Assembly: GCF_003590945.1 (NCBI RefSeq)
Contig: NZ_QYUK01000011.1
Location: 1,020,001 to 1,084,000, forward strand
Length of the DNA: 64,000 nucleotides
Origin: Oleomonas cavernae
Lineage (GTDB): Bacteria; Pseudomonadota; Alphaproteobacteria; Zavarziniales; Zavarziniaceae
Direction: 5' to 3'
The position numbers and the translations under genes were made by a program. Numbering within the stretch: position 1 is the first letter of the stretch; every line of letters starts with the position of its first letter. A model generated the notes under the pieces. That model made no database searches. It saw only the letters and a program-made list of their open reading frames with translations, and was not told the DNA's origin. Positions 1-7,006 of the stretch are shown piece after piece.

Positions 1-593
1 TGACCAAGCCCGCCGATATCGCCGGCATGGTGACGGAAGCCGAGGCCAAGCTGGGCTCGGTCGACATCCTGGTGAACAATGCGGGCATTCAACTCGTCAA
101 GCCGATCGACGAATTCCCGATCGAGAAGTTCGACCAGATCATCGCCATCAACATGGTCAGCAATTTCCATGCGATCCGCGCCGCCCTGCCGGGCATGAAG
201 AAGCGCAACTTCGGGCGTATCATCAACATCGCCTCGGCCCACGGCCTGGTGGCCTCGCCCTTCAAGTCGGCCTATGTCGCGGCCAAGCACGGCGTCGTCG
301 GCATGACCAAGACCGTGGCCCTGGAAGTGGCCGAGACCGGCATCACCTGCAACGCGATCTGCCCCGGCTTCGTCCGCACGCCCCTGGTCGAGGCGCAGAT
401 CGACGATCAGGCCAAGGCCAACAACATGCCCAAGGAGAATGTCATCCGCGACATCATCCTGGCCTCGCAGCCCAACAAGCGCTTCGTCGAAGTCGAGGAA
501 ATCGCCGCCCTGGCGGTGTTCCTGTCGGGCGACCTCGCCCAGTCGATCACCGGCACCTCGATCTCGATCGACGGCGGCTGGACCGCGCGGTAG
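1..593 (+). CDS. bdhA: 3-hydroxybutyrate dehydrogenase, 3' part
   Basis: This short-chain dehydrogenase/reductase should interconvert D-3-hydroxybutyrate and acetoacetate with NAD in the cytoplasm, at the end of polyhydroxybutyrate breakdown. The gene enters from the left edge; reading starts at base 3, and about 197 codons are visible. The NNAG motif, the catalytic Ser in INIASAHG and the YVAAK active-site motif are present, as is the family C-terminus GTSISIDGGWTAR. The N-terminal Rossmann glycine motif lies outside the window. The assignment to 3-hydroxybutyrate dehydrogenase rests on overall resemblance (PLVEAQI and QPNKRFVEVEEIA segments). Another SDR specificity is possible but less likely. 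It ends just before a 78-bp dispersed palindrome. Confidence 0.88.
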   Translation, partial: TKPADIAGMVTEAEAKLGSVDILVNNAGIQLVKPIDEFPIEKFDQIIAINMVSNFHAIRAALPGMKKRNFGRIINIASAHGLVASPFKSAYVAAKHGVVGMTKTVALEVAETGITCNAICPGFVRTPLVEAQIDDQAKANNMPKENVIRDIILASQPNKRFVEVEEIAALAVFLSGDLAQSITGTSISIDGGWTAR

Positions 594-616
594 GGCAATA
601 CACGCAAACACACAGC

Positions 617-694
617 GTCATTCCGGCGAAGGCCGGAATCCATTCTGGGGCAGCGCGCGACGTCTCAATGGATCCCGGCCTTCGCCGGGATGAC
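617..694 (-). repeat. 78-bp dispersed palindromic repeat, copy 1
   Basis: The outer arms are perfect or near-perfect inverted repeats (gtcattccggcgaaggccgg with its complement), enclosing a central part rich in gcgcgcg. Copies of exactly the same length lie at 4046-4123 and 60249-60326. The central part here is reversed relative to the other two copies, so this copy is on the minus strand. It sits between the stops of bdhA and eutC, and so may act as a shared 3' structure. Confidence 0.9.
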
Positions 695-709
695 GCCGAG
701 GGAGGTGGG

Positions 710-1492
710 TCAGGGCTCGTCGATGAGCAAGGCGCGGGTTTCCGCCTCGAGGGCTGCGCCCGACTCTTCCTTCAGCTCGATGCCCGTTAATTCCCGCTGT
801 AACGCCTCGCGGGCGAGCCAGGCGATCTTGTAGGCGGCATCGGCGATCTCGAGGCCGCCGCGGCGGATGTTCGAGACGCAGTTGCGCCTTGAATCCGGGG
901 TGCCCGGCCGGGGCTTGTAGGTGATGTAGCAGCCCAAGGAGTCGGCCGCCGAAAGGCCCGGCCGTTCGCCGATCAGCACGATCACCAGGTCGGCACCTAA
1001 GGCGCTGCCGATGGGATCGCCGATGGCGACGCGGCCCTGTTCGGCCAGGACCACTGCATCGATCGCGAGGCTTGACCGCAGGGCATCGATCACGGCCAGG
1101 GCATTGGCCTCGACCGCGGCGGCCGACAGGCCGTCGGCGATGATGACGGCGATTTTGGCGGTGCCCAGGGCTCGCAGCCCGGCAAGGTCGTCGGGGGCCA
1201 GTTCCCGCCCCAGGTCCGGCCGGCGGACATAGGTGGCCCGGTCGCCGGCCCGGCTGCGCACCCGGGCCGCTGCCAGGCCGCGGTCGCGCACGGCGGCTTC
1301 CAGGGCGGCCATGTCGACCGCCGACCAGACGGCGTCGCGGGCGCGGGCATGGTCCAGGGTGAATTGCAGGTGCGCCTTGGTCGGCAGGCCGGCGCCGGCG
1401 CGGCCCAGGGCCACCCGGGCGGCGGTGAAGCGGCGCAGGTATTCGAGCGAGGGCGTGGCCGGGATGATCGCGGTCGGCAGGTCGTCGCTCAC
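710..1492 (-). CDS. eutC: Ethanolamine ammonia-lyase small subunit
   Basis: This is the beta subunit of the adenosylcobalamin-dependent enzyme that converts ethanolamine to acetaldehyde and ammonia. It has 260 residues, as expected for proteobacterial EutC. Family features include PTKAHLQFTLDHARARDAVW near the N-terminus, IIADGLSA in the middle, and LGCYITYKPRPGTPDSRRN with RRGGL toward the C-terminus. Its ATG overlaps the eutB stop by four bases (1489-1492), so the two are translationally coupled. No eutA reactivase, microcompartment shell gene or cobalamin riboswitch is seen nearby, so this looks like the short non-compartment form used for nitrogen or carbon scavenging. Confidence 0.95.
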   Translation of the reverse strand: MSDDLPTAIIPATPSLEYLRRFTAARVALGRAGAGLPTKAHLQFTLDHARARDAVWSAVDMAALEAAVRDRGLAAARVRSRAGDRATYVRRPDLGRELAPDDLAGLRALGTAKIAVIIADGLSAAAVEANALAVIDALRSSLAIDAVVLAEQGRVAIGDPIGSALGADLVIVLIGERPGLSAADSLGCYITYKPRPGTPDSRRNCVSNIRRGGLEIADAAYKIAWLAREALQRELTGIELKEESGAALEAETRALLIDEP

Positions 1493-2889
1493 TCCGCCGC
1501 CTCCAGCCGGCTGGACAGGGCGGCCAGTGCGGGGCCAATGGCCACCGGCGCCGGCTTCAGGCCGCCGGCGGCGTCGGTCAGGCCCACCTGCGCCAGCCAG
1601 GCCTCGAATTCCGGGGCCCGGCGGCGGCCCGTGACCTCACGGGCGCACAGGGCGTCGTGGTAGGACAGGCTCTGGTAGTTCAGCATCACATCGTCGGCGC
1701 CCGGCACGGTGATGACGAAATTGACCCCGGCATTGACCAGCAGCAGGAGCAGGCCGTCCATGTCGTCCTGGTCGGCGTCGCAATGGTTGGTGTAACAGAC
1801 GTCGACCCCCATCGGCAGGCCCAGCAGCTTGCCGCAGAAGTGATCCTCGAGCCCGGCGCGGGTGATCTCCTTGCCGTTGTAGAGGTATTCGGGGCCGATG
1901 AAGCCCACGACCGTGTTCACCAGCAAGGGCTCGAAGCGGCGGGCGACGGCATAGGCCCGCACTTCCATGGTCTGCTGGTCGACGCCGTGGTGGGCATTGG
2001 CCGACAGGGCGCTGCCCTGGCCGGTCTCGAAATACATGACGTTGCGCCCGACCGTGCCGCGGCCCAGCGACAGGGCGGCATCCTGTGCTTCGCCCAGCAC
2101 CGCGAGATCGACGCCGAAGCCGGCATTGGCCGCCTGGCTGCCGGCGACCGACTGGAAGACCAGGTCGACCGGCGCGCCCTTTTCGATCGCCTTGATCGCG
2201 GTGGTGACATGGCCCAGGCAGCAGGTCTGGGTCGGCACGCCCAGGCGCTGGCGGACATCGTCCAGCAGGCCGACGACGCGGCTGTAATCCTGCACGCCGT
2301 CGGTCGCCGGGTTGACGCCGATCACGGCATCGCCGGCGCCCAGCAGCAGGCCGTCGATCAGGCTGGCGGCAATGCCGCGGCTGTCGTCGGTCGGATGGTT
2401 GGGCTGCAATCGGGTGGCCAGGCGGCCGGGCAGGCCGATGGTGCTGCGCAACGCGGTGACCACGGTGCACTTGGCGGCGACCAGCACCATGTCCTGGAGG
2501 CGCATGATCTTGGACACCGCCGCGACCATTTCGGGCGTCAGGCCGGGTGCCAGGGCGGTGAGGGCGGCCGGCGTCGCCAGCGGGGAGAGCAGCCATTCGC
2601 GGAATTCGCCCACGGTCATCGAGGCGATGGGGGCGAAGGCGTACCGGTCATGGCTGTCGACGATCAGGCGTGTGACCTCGTCGATCTCGTAAGGCACGAA
2701 GGTCTGGGTCAGAAAATCGGCAAGCGGTGCCTCGGCAAGCGCCATCTGTGCCGCAATTCGGTGCACCGCGCTGCCGGCGGCAAGGCCTGCCAGCTCATCG
2801 CCCGACCGGCGCGGCGTGGCCTTGGCCAACAGGTCGCGCAGGTCGGCAAAGACCCAGTTCGTGCCGTCGAGGAAGATGGAATAGGCCAA
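1489..2889 (-). CDS. eutB: Ethanolamine ammonia-lyase large subunit
   Basis: This is the catalytic alpha subunit (466 residues, usual length) that binds ethanolamine and, with EutC, adenosylcobalamin. The N-terminal FADLRDLLAKATPRRSGDELAG, the VTRLIVDSHD segment, and the late TNHCDADQDDMD and FVITVPGADDVMLNYQSLSYHD segments are diagnostic. The start is TTG at 2887-2889, preceded by a purine-rich GGAAAGG; the protein then aligns from its first residue with the family. An ATG-started reading frame in another phase overlaps the 5' end but is not coding. It is first of a two-gene operon with eutC. About 125 bases upstream hold no recognisable B12 element. Confidence 0.95.
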   Translation of the reverse strand: MAYSIFLDGTNWVFADLRDLLAKATPRRSGDELAGLAAGSAVHRIAAQMALAEAPLADFLTQTFVPYEIDEVTRLIVDSHDRYAFAPIASMTVGEFREWLLSPLATPAALTALAPGLTPEMVAAVSKIMRLQDMVLVAAKCTVVTALRSTIGLPGRLATRLQPNHPTDDSRGIAASLIDGLLLGAGDAVIGVNPATDGVQDYSRVVGLLDDVRQRLGVPTQTCCLGHVTTAIKAIEKGAPVDLVFQSVAGSQAANAGFGVDLAVLGEAQDAALSLGRGTVGRNVMYFETGQGSALSANAHHGVDQQTMEVRAYAVARRFEPLLVNTVVGFIGPEYLYNGKEITRAGLEDHFCGKLLGLPMGVDVCYTNHCDADQDDMDGLLLLLVNAGVNFVITVPGADDVMLNYQSLSYHDALCAREVTGRRRAPEFEAWLAQVGLTDAAGGLKPAPVAIGPALAALSSRLEAAE

Positions 2890-3014
2890 GGACGCGCCCC
2901 TTTCCGCCGTGAATACGAACGCATGGGACCATGGTGGGCCGTGCCCGCCGCGATCCCGTCGCTCATATTGCAGTGCAAGAAAAGGGCCAGCCGGCCCCTA
3001 CATCGCCCGCTTGC

Positions 3015-3428
3015 CTACATCGCCCGCTTGAAGGTCATGGCCGAGCCGTCGGACTCGACGAAGCGTAACAGGCCGTCCGTGCCCACCTCGATCTTCGCCG
3101 GGCCGCCGGGGGCGGGCTGCTGCTTCTCGTCGAGGCAGGCGGTGTATTTGATTTCCTGCGCCGTCCCCCAGGTCCAGTCGCAGGTGATCGATTGCGGCCC
3201 CATCAGCACCTTCATCTTGCCGCCCTCGAACACCACCGCCGAGTCGCCGAACGAGGCCAGGATATCGGCGGCCTCCTTGGGGCTTATGGTCTTGGACGCC
3301 GTCAGGCTGACCAGGCTGGTTTCCTTGTCGACGGCCCAGCGCCCGGCGATTTCGGGTTCGGCCCAGGCGGGGGCGGCGGCGAGCGCGGCCGGGACCAGGA
3401 GGGCGAGGAGGGAGCGACGGAGCAGCAT
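3015..3428 (-). CDS. Small secreted protein of unknown function, paralogue 1
   Basis: This is a 137-residue protein with a clear signal peptide (MLLRRSLLALL...AAPAWA, cleavage near residue 23). The mature part is small, with the segments IAGRWAVD and ITCDWTWG, a second cysteine about 17 residues further on (YTACLDEKQQ) and FVESDGSAMTFKR at the end. The two cysteines could form one disulfide in the periplasm. The next gene (3521-3946) has the same plan, so this is a tandem duplicate pair. I do not recognise the family; the G-x-W start with beta-rich segments suggests a small beta-barrel or lipocalin-like fold, which is inference only. Confidence 0.75.
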   Translation of the reverse strand: MLLRRSLLALLVPAALAAAPAWAEPEIAGRWAVDKETSLVSLTASKTISPKEAADILASFGDSAVVFEGGKMKVLMGPQSITCDWTWGTAQEIKYTACLDEKQQPAPGGPAKIEVGTDGLLRFVESDGSAMTFKRAM

Positions 3429-3520
3429 GGTAGACCTTCATCTTAGGCAATGAGCCAGTGTCACACGGGCTCCGCCCGATCGCCAGCCCGACGCGCGGGG
3501 CGGTGCCGCCGCTTGCCGGA

Positions 3521-3946
3521 CTATTTGCGGCGGAAAACGATCGCGTTGCCTTCCGCCTTGTTGATCAGGTACAGGGCGCCGCCCTTCAACTGGATGGCTT
3601 CCCGCTCGGGGTCCAGGTCGTTGGGCTTGCCCTTGCTGTTCAGGCAATTCTTGGTCACGACCTCGTCGTCCTTGCCCCAGGACCAGTCGCATTTCGTGAC
3701 GTCTTCGCCGGTGTTGGCCTCGAGCTGCTTGCCGACGAATTTCAGCGAGAACTGCTGGCTCATCTTGCCCATCTCGTCGGTCATGGCCTTGAGCTGGTCG
3801 GGCGGCAGCGGCTGCTTGGCGGTCATCAGCTTGACCGTGGCCGGCACGTCCAGGTTCCAGGTGCCTTCCAGCTTGGCATCGGCCGACGCCACCGCCGGCA
3901 CCGCCCACAAGGCAAAGGACAGGGCAAGGGCGGTACGGAACTTCAT
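3521..3946 (-). CDS. Small secreted protein of unknown function, paralogue 2
   Basis: This is a 141-residue exported protein. The start at 3946 is chosen because it follows AGGAG and begins a typical signal peptide (MKFRTALALSFALWAVPAVASA); a longer frame extending into the repeat at 4046-4123 is rejected. The mature protein shares with its neighbour the G-x-W opening (LEGTWNLDVPA), the KCDWSWG motif, a cysteine about 17 residues later (KNCLNSKGK) and a final phenylalanine-basic strand (AIVFRRK). Function is unknown. Same strand and close spacing suggest co-expression with the paralogue at 3015-3428. Confidence 0.75.
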   Translation of the reverse strand: MKFRTALALSFALWAVPAVASADAKLEGTWNLDVPATVKLMTAKQPLPPDQLKAMTDEMGKMSQQFSLKFVGKQLEANTGEDVTKCDWSWGKDDEVVTKNCLNSKGKPNDLDPEREAIQLKGGALYLINKAEGNAIVFRRK

Positions 3947-4045
3947 CGCGAATCTCCTGACATCACCGCCTCGCGGCGGCACAGGCGTTTCCATTAGGGA
4001 AGAAATGCGGCGGATGTAAGAGGGTTTTCCCACCGCCCCAGATTC

Positions 4046-4123
4046 GTCATTCCGGCGAAGGCCGGAATCCATTGAGACGTCGCGCGCTGCCCCAGAATGG
4101 ATTCCGGCCTTCGCCGGAATGAC
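4046..4123 (+). repeat. 78-bp dispersed palindromic repeat, copy 2
   Basis: Same element as at 617-694, with the central segment in the opposite orientation. It lies between a small secreted-protein gene and the VWA gene, close to the VWA stop codon. Confidence 0.9.
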
Positions 4124-4147
4124 GATTGGGGATAGGCCCGCCGGCGG

Positions 4148-5326
4148 TCAGCGGCGCAGTTCGCGGGCCGCGGCGTCGAGGCCGCCGAGGGTGAGCGGGA
4201 ACATCCGGCCTTCCATCAACTGGCGCATGACGTTGATCGAGCCGGTATGTTCCCAGTGCTTTTCCGGGATCGGGTTGAGCCAGACGGCGTGGCTGTAGAT
4301 GTCCAGCAGCCGGCGCATCCAGACTTCGCCCGATTCCTCGTTCCAATGCTCGACCGAGCCGCCGGGATAGACGATCTCATAGGGGCTCATCGAGGCATCG
4401 CCGACGAAGATCACCTTGTAGTCGTGGGCATAGGTGTGCAGCACCTGCCAGGTCGGGATGGTTTCGGTGTGGCGGCGCTTGTTGTCCTTCCACACCCGCT
4501 CGTACATGCAGTTGTGGAAATAGAAATATTCCAGGTGCTTGAACTCGCTGCGCGCGGCCGAGAACAGCTCCTCGCACAGGCGGATATAGCTGTCCATCGA
4601 ACCGCCGACGTCGAGGAACAGCAGGACCTTCACCTTGTTGTGCCGCTCGGGCACCATTTTCAGGTCCAGCCAGCCGGCATTGTTGGCCGTGGCGCGGATC
4701 GTGCCGGGCATGTCGAGTTCGACATCGGCGCCCTCGCGGGCGAATTTGCGCAGGCGGCGCAGGGCGACCTTGATGTTGCGCGTGCCCAGTTCCACGGAAT
4801 CGTCCAGGTTCTGATACTCGCGCTTGTCCCATACCTTGACCGCGCGGCCGTGACGGCCCTTGTCCTGGCCGATACGCACCCCTTCCGGATTGTAACCATG
4901 GGCGCCGAAGGGCGAGGTGCCGGCGGTGCCGATCCACTTGTTGCCGCCCTGGTGGCGCTCCTTCTGCTCCTCCAGGCGCTTTTTCAGCGTCTCCATCAGC
5001 TTGTCGAAGCCGCCCAGGGCCTCGATCGCGGCCTTTTCCTCCTCGGTCAGAGTCTTCTCGGCCAGCTTGCGCAGCCATTCCTCGGGGATCTCGGCGGTGC
5101 CGTCCTCGGCGATCGACTCGATGCCCTTGAAGACCGCACCGAAGACCTTGTCGAACTTGTCCAGGTTGCGCTCGTCCTTGACCAGGGCGGCGCGCGACAG
5201 GAAGTAGAAATCCTCGACCTTGTAACTGGCAACGCCCGCCTTCACGGCCTCGATCAGGGTCAGGTACTCGCGCAACGTGACCGGTATCTTGGCCTTCTTG
5301 AGCTCGTAGAAGAAGTTGATGAACAT
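4148..5326 (-). CDS. VWA domain-containing protein (CoxE-like partner of MoxR)
   Basis: This 392-residue protein begins MFINFFYELKKAKIPVTLRE, the usual start of the CoxE-like VWA family that works with MoxR AAA+ ATPases in assembling or activating metal enzymes or other complexes. The metal-ion-dependent adhesion site is seen as FLDVGGSMDSY, followed by FYFHNC and FVGDASMSPYE. A charged segment rich in E/K (around residues 100-140) precedes a glycine-rich linker. The start at 5326 fits the family N-terminus; longer in-frame extensions are not plausible. The MoxR ATPase lies upstream on the same strand at 6051-6902 but is separated from it by one unrelated exported protein. Confidence 0.88.
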   Translation of the reverse strand: MFINFFYELKKAKIPVTLREYLTLIEAVKAGVASYKVEDFYFLSRAALVKDERNLDKFDKVFGAVFKGIESIAEDGTAEIPEEWLRKLAEKTLTEEEKAAIEALGGFDKLMETLKKRLEEQKERHQGGNKWIGTAGTSPFGAHGYNPEGVRIGQDKGRHGRAVKVWDKREYQNLDDSVELGTRNIKVALRRLRKFAREGADVELDMPGTIRATANNAGWLDLKMVPERHNKVKVLLFLDVGGSMDSYIRLCEELFSAARSEFKHLEYFYFHNCMYERVWKDNKRRHTETIPTWQVLHTYAHDYKVIFVGDASMSPYEIVYPGGSVEHWNEESGEVWMRRLLDIYSHAVWLNPIPEKHWEHTGSINVMRQLMEGRMFPLTLGGLDAAARELRR

Positions 5327-5336
5327 CGCTTCCTCG

Positions 5337-6041
5337 CTATTGGCCGATGGTGCGCGCGGCGGCGAGCCATGCTTCGCTGCCGGCGGCAGACAAATTCTCT
5401 TTGATTCTGGTCGGGCCACTTGCCCGAACCATGATGACCCATGGATTAGCATCAGATAGATACAGCAAGGAATAGAGCTTGATCTCCTGATCGGGAAACG
5501 TCCAAGCATCAATAGTTGGTGAGTGAGTAGTACCATCGATCGAAGCGATGCTTGGGGCCGCAGGAGGGCGTACAACACCGGCGGCTGGGTGCGCGCGCAA
5601 GACTTCCATCCTGGCTGCTTCGGCATAGTCTCGATAGCCGGTTGGTCTGACAGAGTCGCTGGGTTTAACCATGTAAAGCGTTACCGCACCGCCTGGATAA
5701 TTTCCGTAACCACAGGAGACATCCGTACCCGTCGACTTTGTCCCTGGATAAACAATCAGACGGGTGAGGGGAAACTCCTTTAGCGACCGTGGGCAAACGA
5801 CGCGGCTCTGGCGGTGACGGATGCCGTCGCCGACAAGCTGGAAGACATCGCCGTTCTTGCTGATCAGCGGATCGGTCGGCGTGACGGCCTGGGCCGGCGA
5901 TGCGATCGCGGCCAGCAGGAGAAGGCTGGCAACGGCAGCCTGCGTCCTTCGAGACGGCCCTGCGGGCCTCCTCAGGATGAGGAGGGTTTTTTTGGCATGA
6001 AGACCCTCCCCATTCCGAGAAGCCACGCGGGGCGCGGTCAT
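5337..6041 (-). CDS. Exported protein of unknown function between moxR and VWA genes
   Basis: An open frame of up to 234 residues has a hydrophobic export signal (VASLLLLAAIASPAQA) ending near residue 52. The mature part has two cysteines (VVCPRSLKEFPL and DVSCGYGNY), a central segment AEAARMEVLRAHP and a C-terminal VMVRASGPTRIKENL-like stretch. I do not recognise the family. The region upstream of the hydrophobic core is encoded by a dispersed repeat (5941-6004), so the true start is uncertain; no Shine-Dalgarno is evident. Its base composition is somewhat less GC-rich than the flanking MoxR and VWA genes, which suggests it was inserted between them. Confidence 0.55.
   Translation of the reverse strand: MTAPRVASRNGEGLHAKKTLLILRRPAGPSRRTQAAVASLLLLAAIASPAQAVTPTDPLISKNGDVFQLVGDGIRHRQSRVVCPRSLKEFPLTRLIVYPGTKSTGTDVSCGYGNYPGGAVTLYMVKPSDSVRPTGYRDYAEAARMEVLRAHPAAGVVRPPAAPSIASIDGTTHSPTIDAWTFPDQEIKLYSLLYLSDANPWVIMVRASGPTRIKENLSAAGSEAWLAAARTIGQ
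5941..6004 (-). repeat. Partial copy of the ccttcgac...atgagg dispersed repeat
   Basis: The arms gcgtccttcgaga and cctcaggatgagga followed by a T run and ggcatgaag match the ends and centre of the longer copies at 17281-17360 and 21567-21647. It overlaps the 5' end of the exported-protein gene at 5337-6041, supplying its basic n-region if that start is used. Confidence 0.65.
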
Positions 6042-6050
6042 CTTGTGGCC

Positions 6051-6902
6051 TCAGTTCGTGCGGTCGCCGCGCCGGGCGAGGAAGGCCAGGCGCTCGAACA
6101 GGTGCACGTCCTGCTCGTTCTTCAGCAGGGCGCCGTGCATCGGCGGGATCAGCTTCTTGGGGTCGCGCTCGCGCAGAATCTCAGGCGTCAGCGATTCCGC
6201 CATCAGGAGCTTCAGCCAGTCGAGCAGTTCCGAGGTCGACGGCTTCTTCTTCAGGCCCGGCACTTCGCGGATTTCGTAGAAAATCCCCAGGGCTTCGCGC
6301 ACCAGCTCGTGCTGGATATGGGGATAGTGTACGTCGATGATCCGCTGCATCGTCTCCTTGTCGGGGAACTTGATGTAGTGGAAGAAGCAGCGGCGCAGGA
6401 AGGCGTCCGGCAGTTCCTTCTCGTTGTTCGAGGTGATCATGACGATCGGGCGCTGGGCCGCCTTGATGGTCTCGCGCGTCTCGTAGACGTAGAATTCCAT
6501 GCGGTCGAGTTCCTGCAACAGGTCGTTGGGGAACTCGATATCGGCCTTGTCGATCTCGTCGATCAGCAGCACCGGGGCGGGGGCGGCGGTGAAGGCCTCC
6601 CACAGCTTGCCCTTGACGATGTAGTTGCCGATGTCGTGGACCTTCTCGTCGCCCAACTGGCTGTCGCGCAGGCGGCTGACGGCGTCGTACTCGTAGAGGC
6701 CCTGCTGGGCCTTGGTGGTCGACTTGATGTGCCACTGGATCAATTCGCGGTTCAGCGAGGTCGCCACTTCCTGCGCCAGCACGGTCTTGCCGGTCCCAGG
6801 CTCGCCCTTGATCAGGAGCGGGCGTTGCAAGGTGATCGCCGCATTGACCGCGACCATCAGATCCTCGGTTGCGACGTAGGACTCGGTACCGGTGAACTTC
6901 AT
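6051..6902 (-). CDS. MoxR-family AAA+ ATPase
   Basis: A 283-residue cytoplasmic ATPase of the MoxR group, which acts as a chaperone with VWA-domain partners. Walker A is GEPGTGKT (about residue 33), Walker B is VLLIDEIDKAD, sensor 1 is IVMITSNNEKELPDAFLRRC. The C-terminal lid includes the SELLDWLKLL segment. Length and order are normal for the family. It starts with ATG at 6902. The partner VWA protein is encoded at 4148-5326, with one exported protein between, so a common transcript is likely but not certain. The substrate complex cannot be told from the sequence. Confidence 0.93.
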   Translation of the reverse strand: MKFTGTESYVATEDLMVAVNAAITLQRPLLIKGEPGTGKTVLAQEVATSLNRELIQWHIKSTTKAQQGLYEYDAVSRLRDSQLGDEKVHDIGNYIVKGKLWEAFTAAPAPVLLIDEIDKADIEFPNDLLQELDRMEFYVYETRETIKAAQRPIVMITSNNEKELPDAFLRRCFFHYIKFPDKETMQRIIDVHYPHIQHELVREALGIFYEIREVPGLKKKPSTSELLDWLKLLMAESLTPEILRERDPKKLIPPMHGALLKNEQDVHLFERLAFLARRGDRTN

Positions 6903-7006
6903 GGAAGGCGTGTCCTGTTTGATGGGTCTTCAATCGATGACGGTTCAGTCACGGAAATAGAGGCCGTTTTAAATGAGCAAGCAAGATGCAGCCGTTTTCC
7001 GTCGCG

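Noticed and set aside
2890-3014. Possible cobalamin riboswitch before eutB
   Set aside because: No B12-box-like sequence or room for the full structure was seen.
1657-3453. 598-codon plus-strand frame opposite eutB
   Set aside because: Overlaps the clear eutB gene and a small secreted-protein gene; no recognisable domain.
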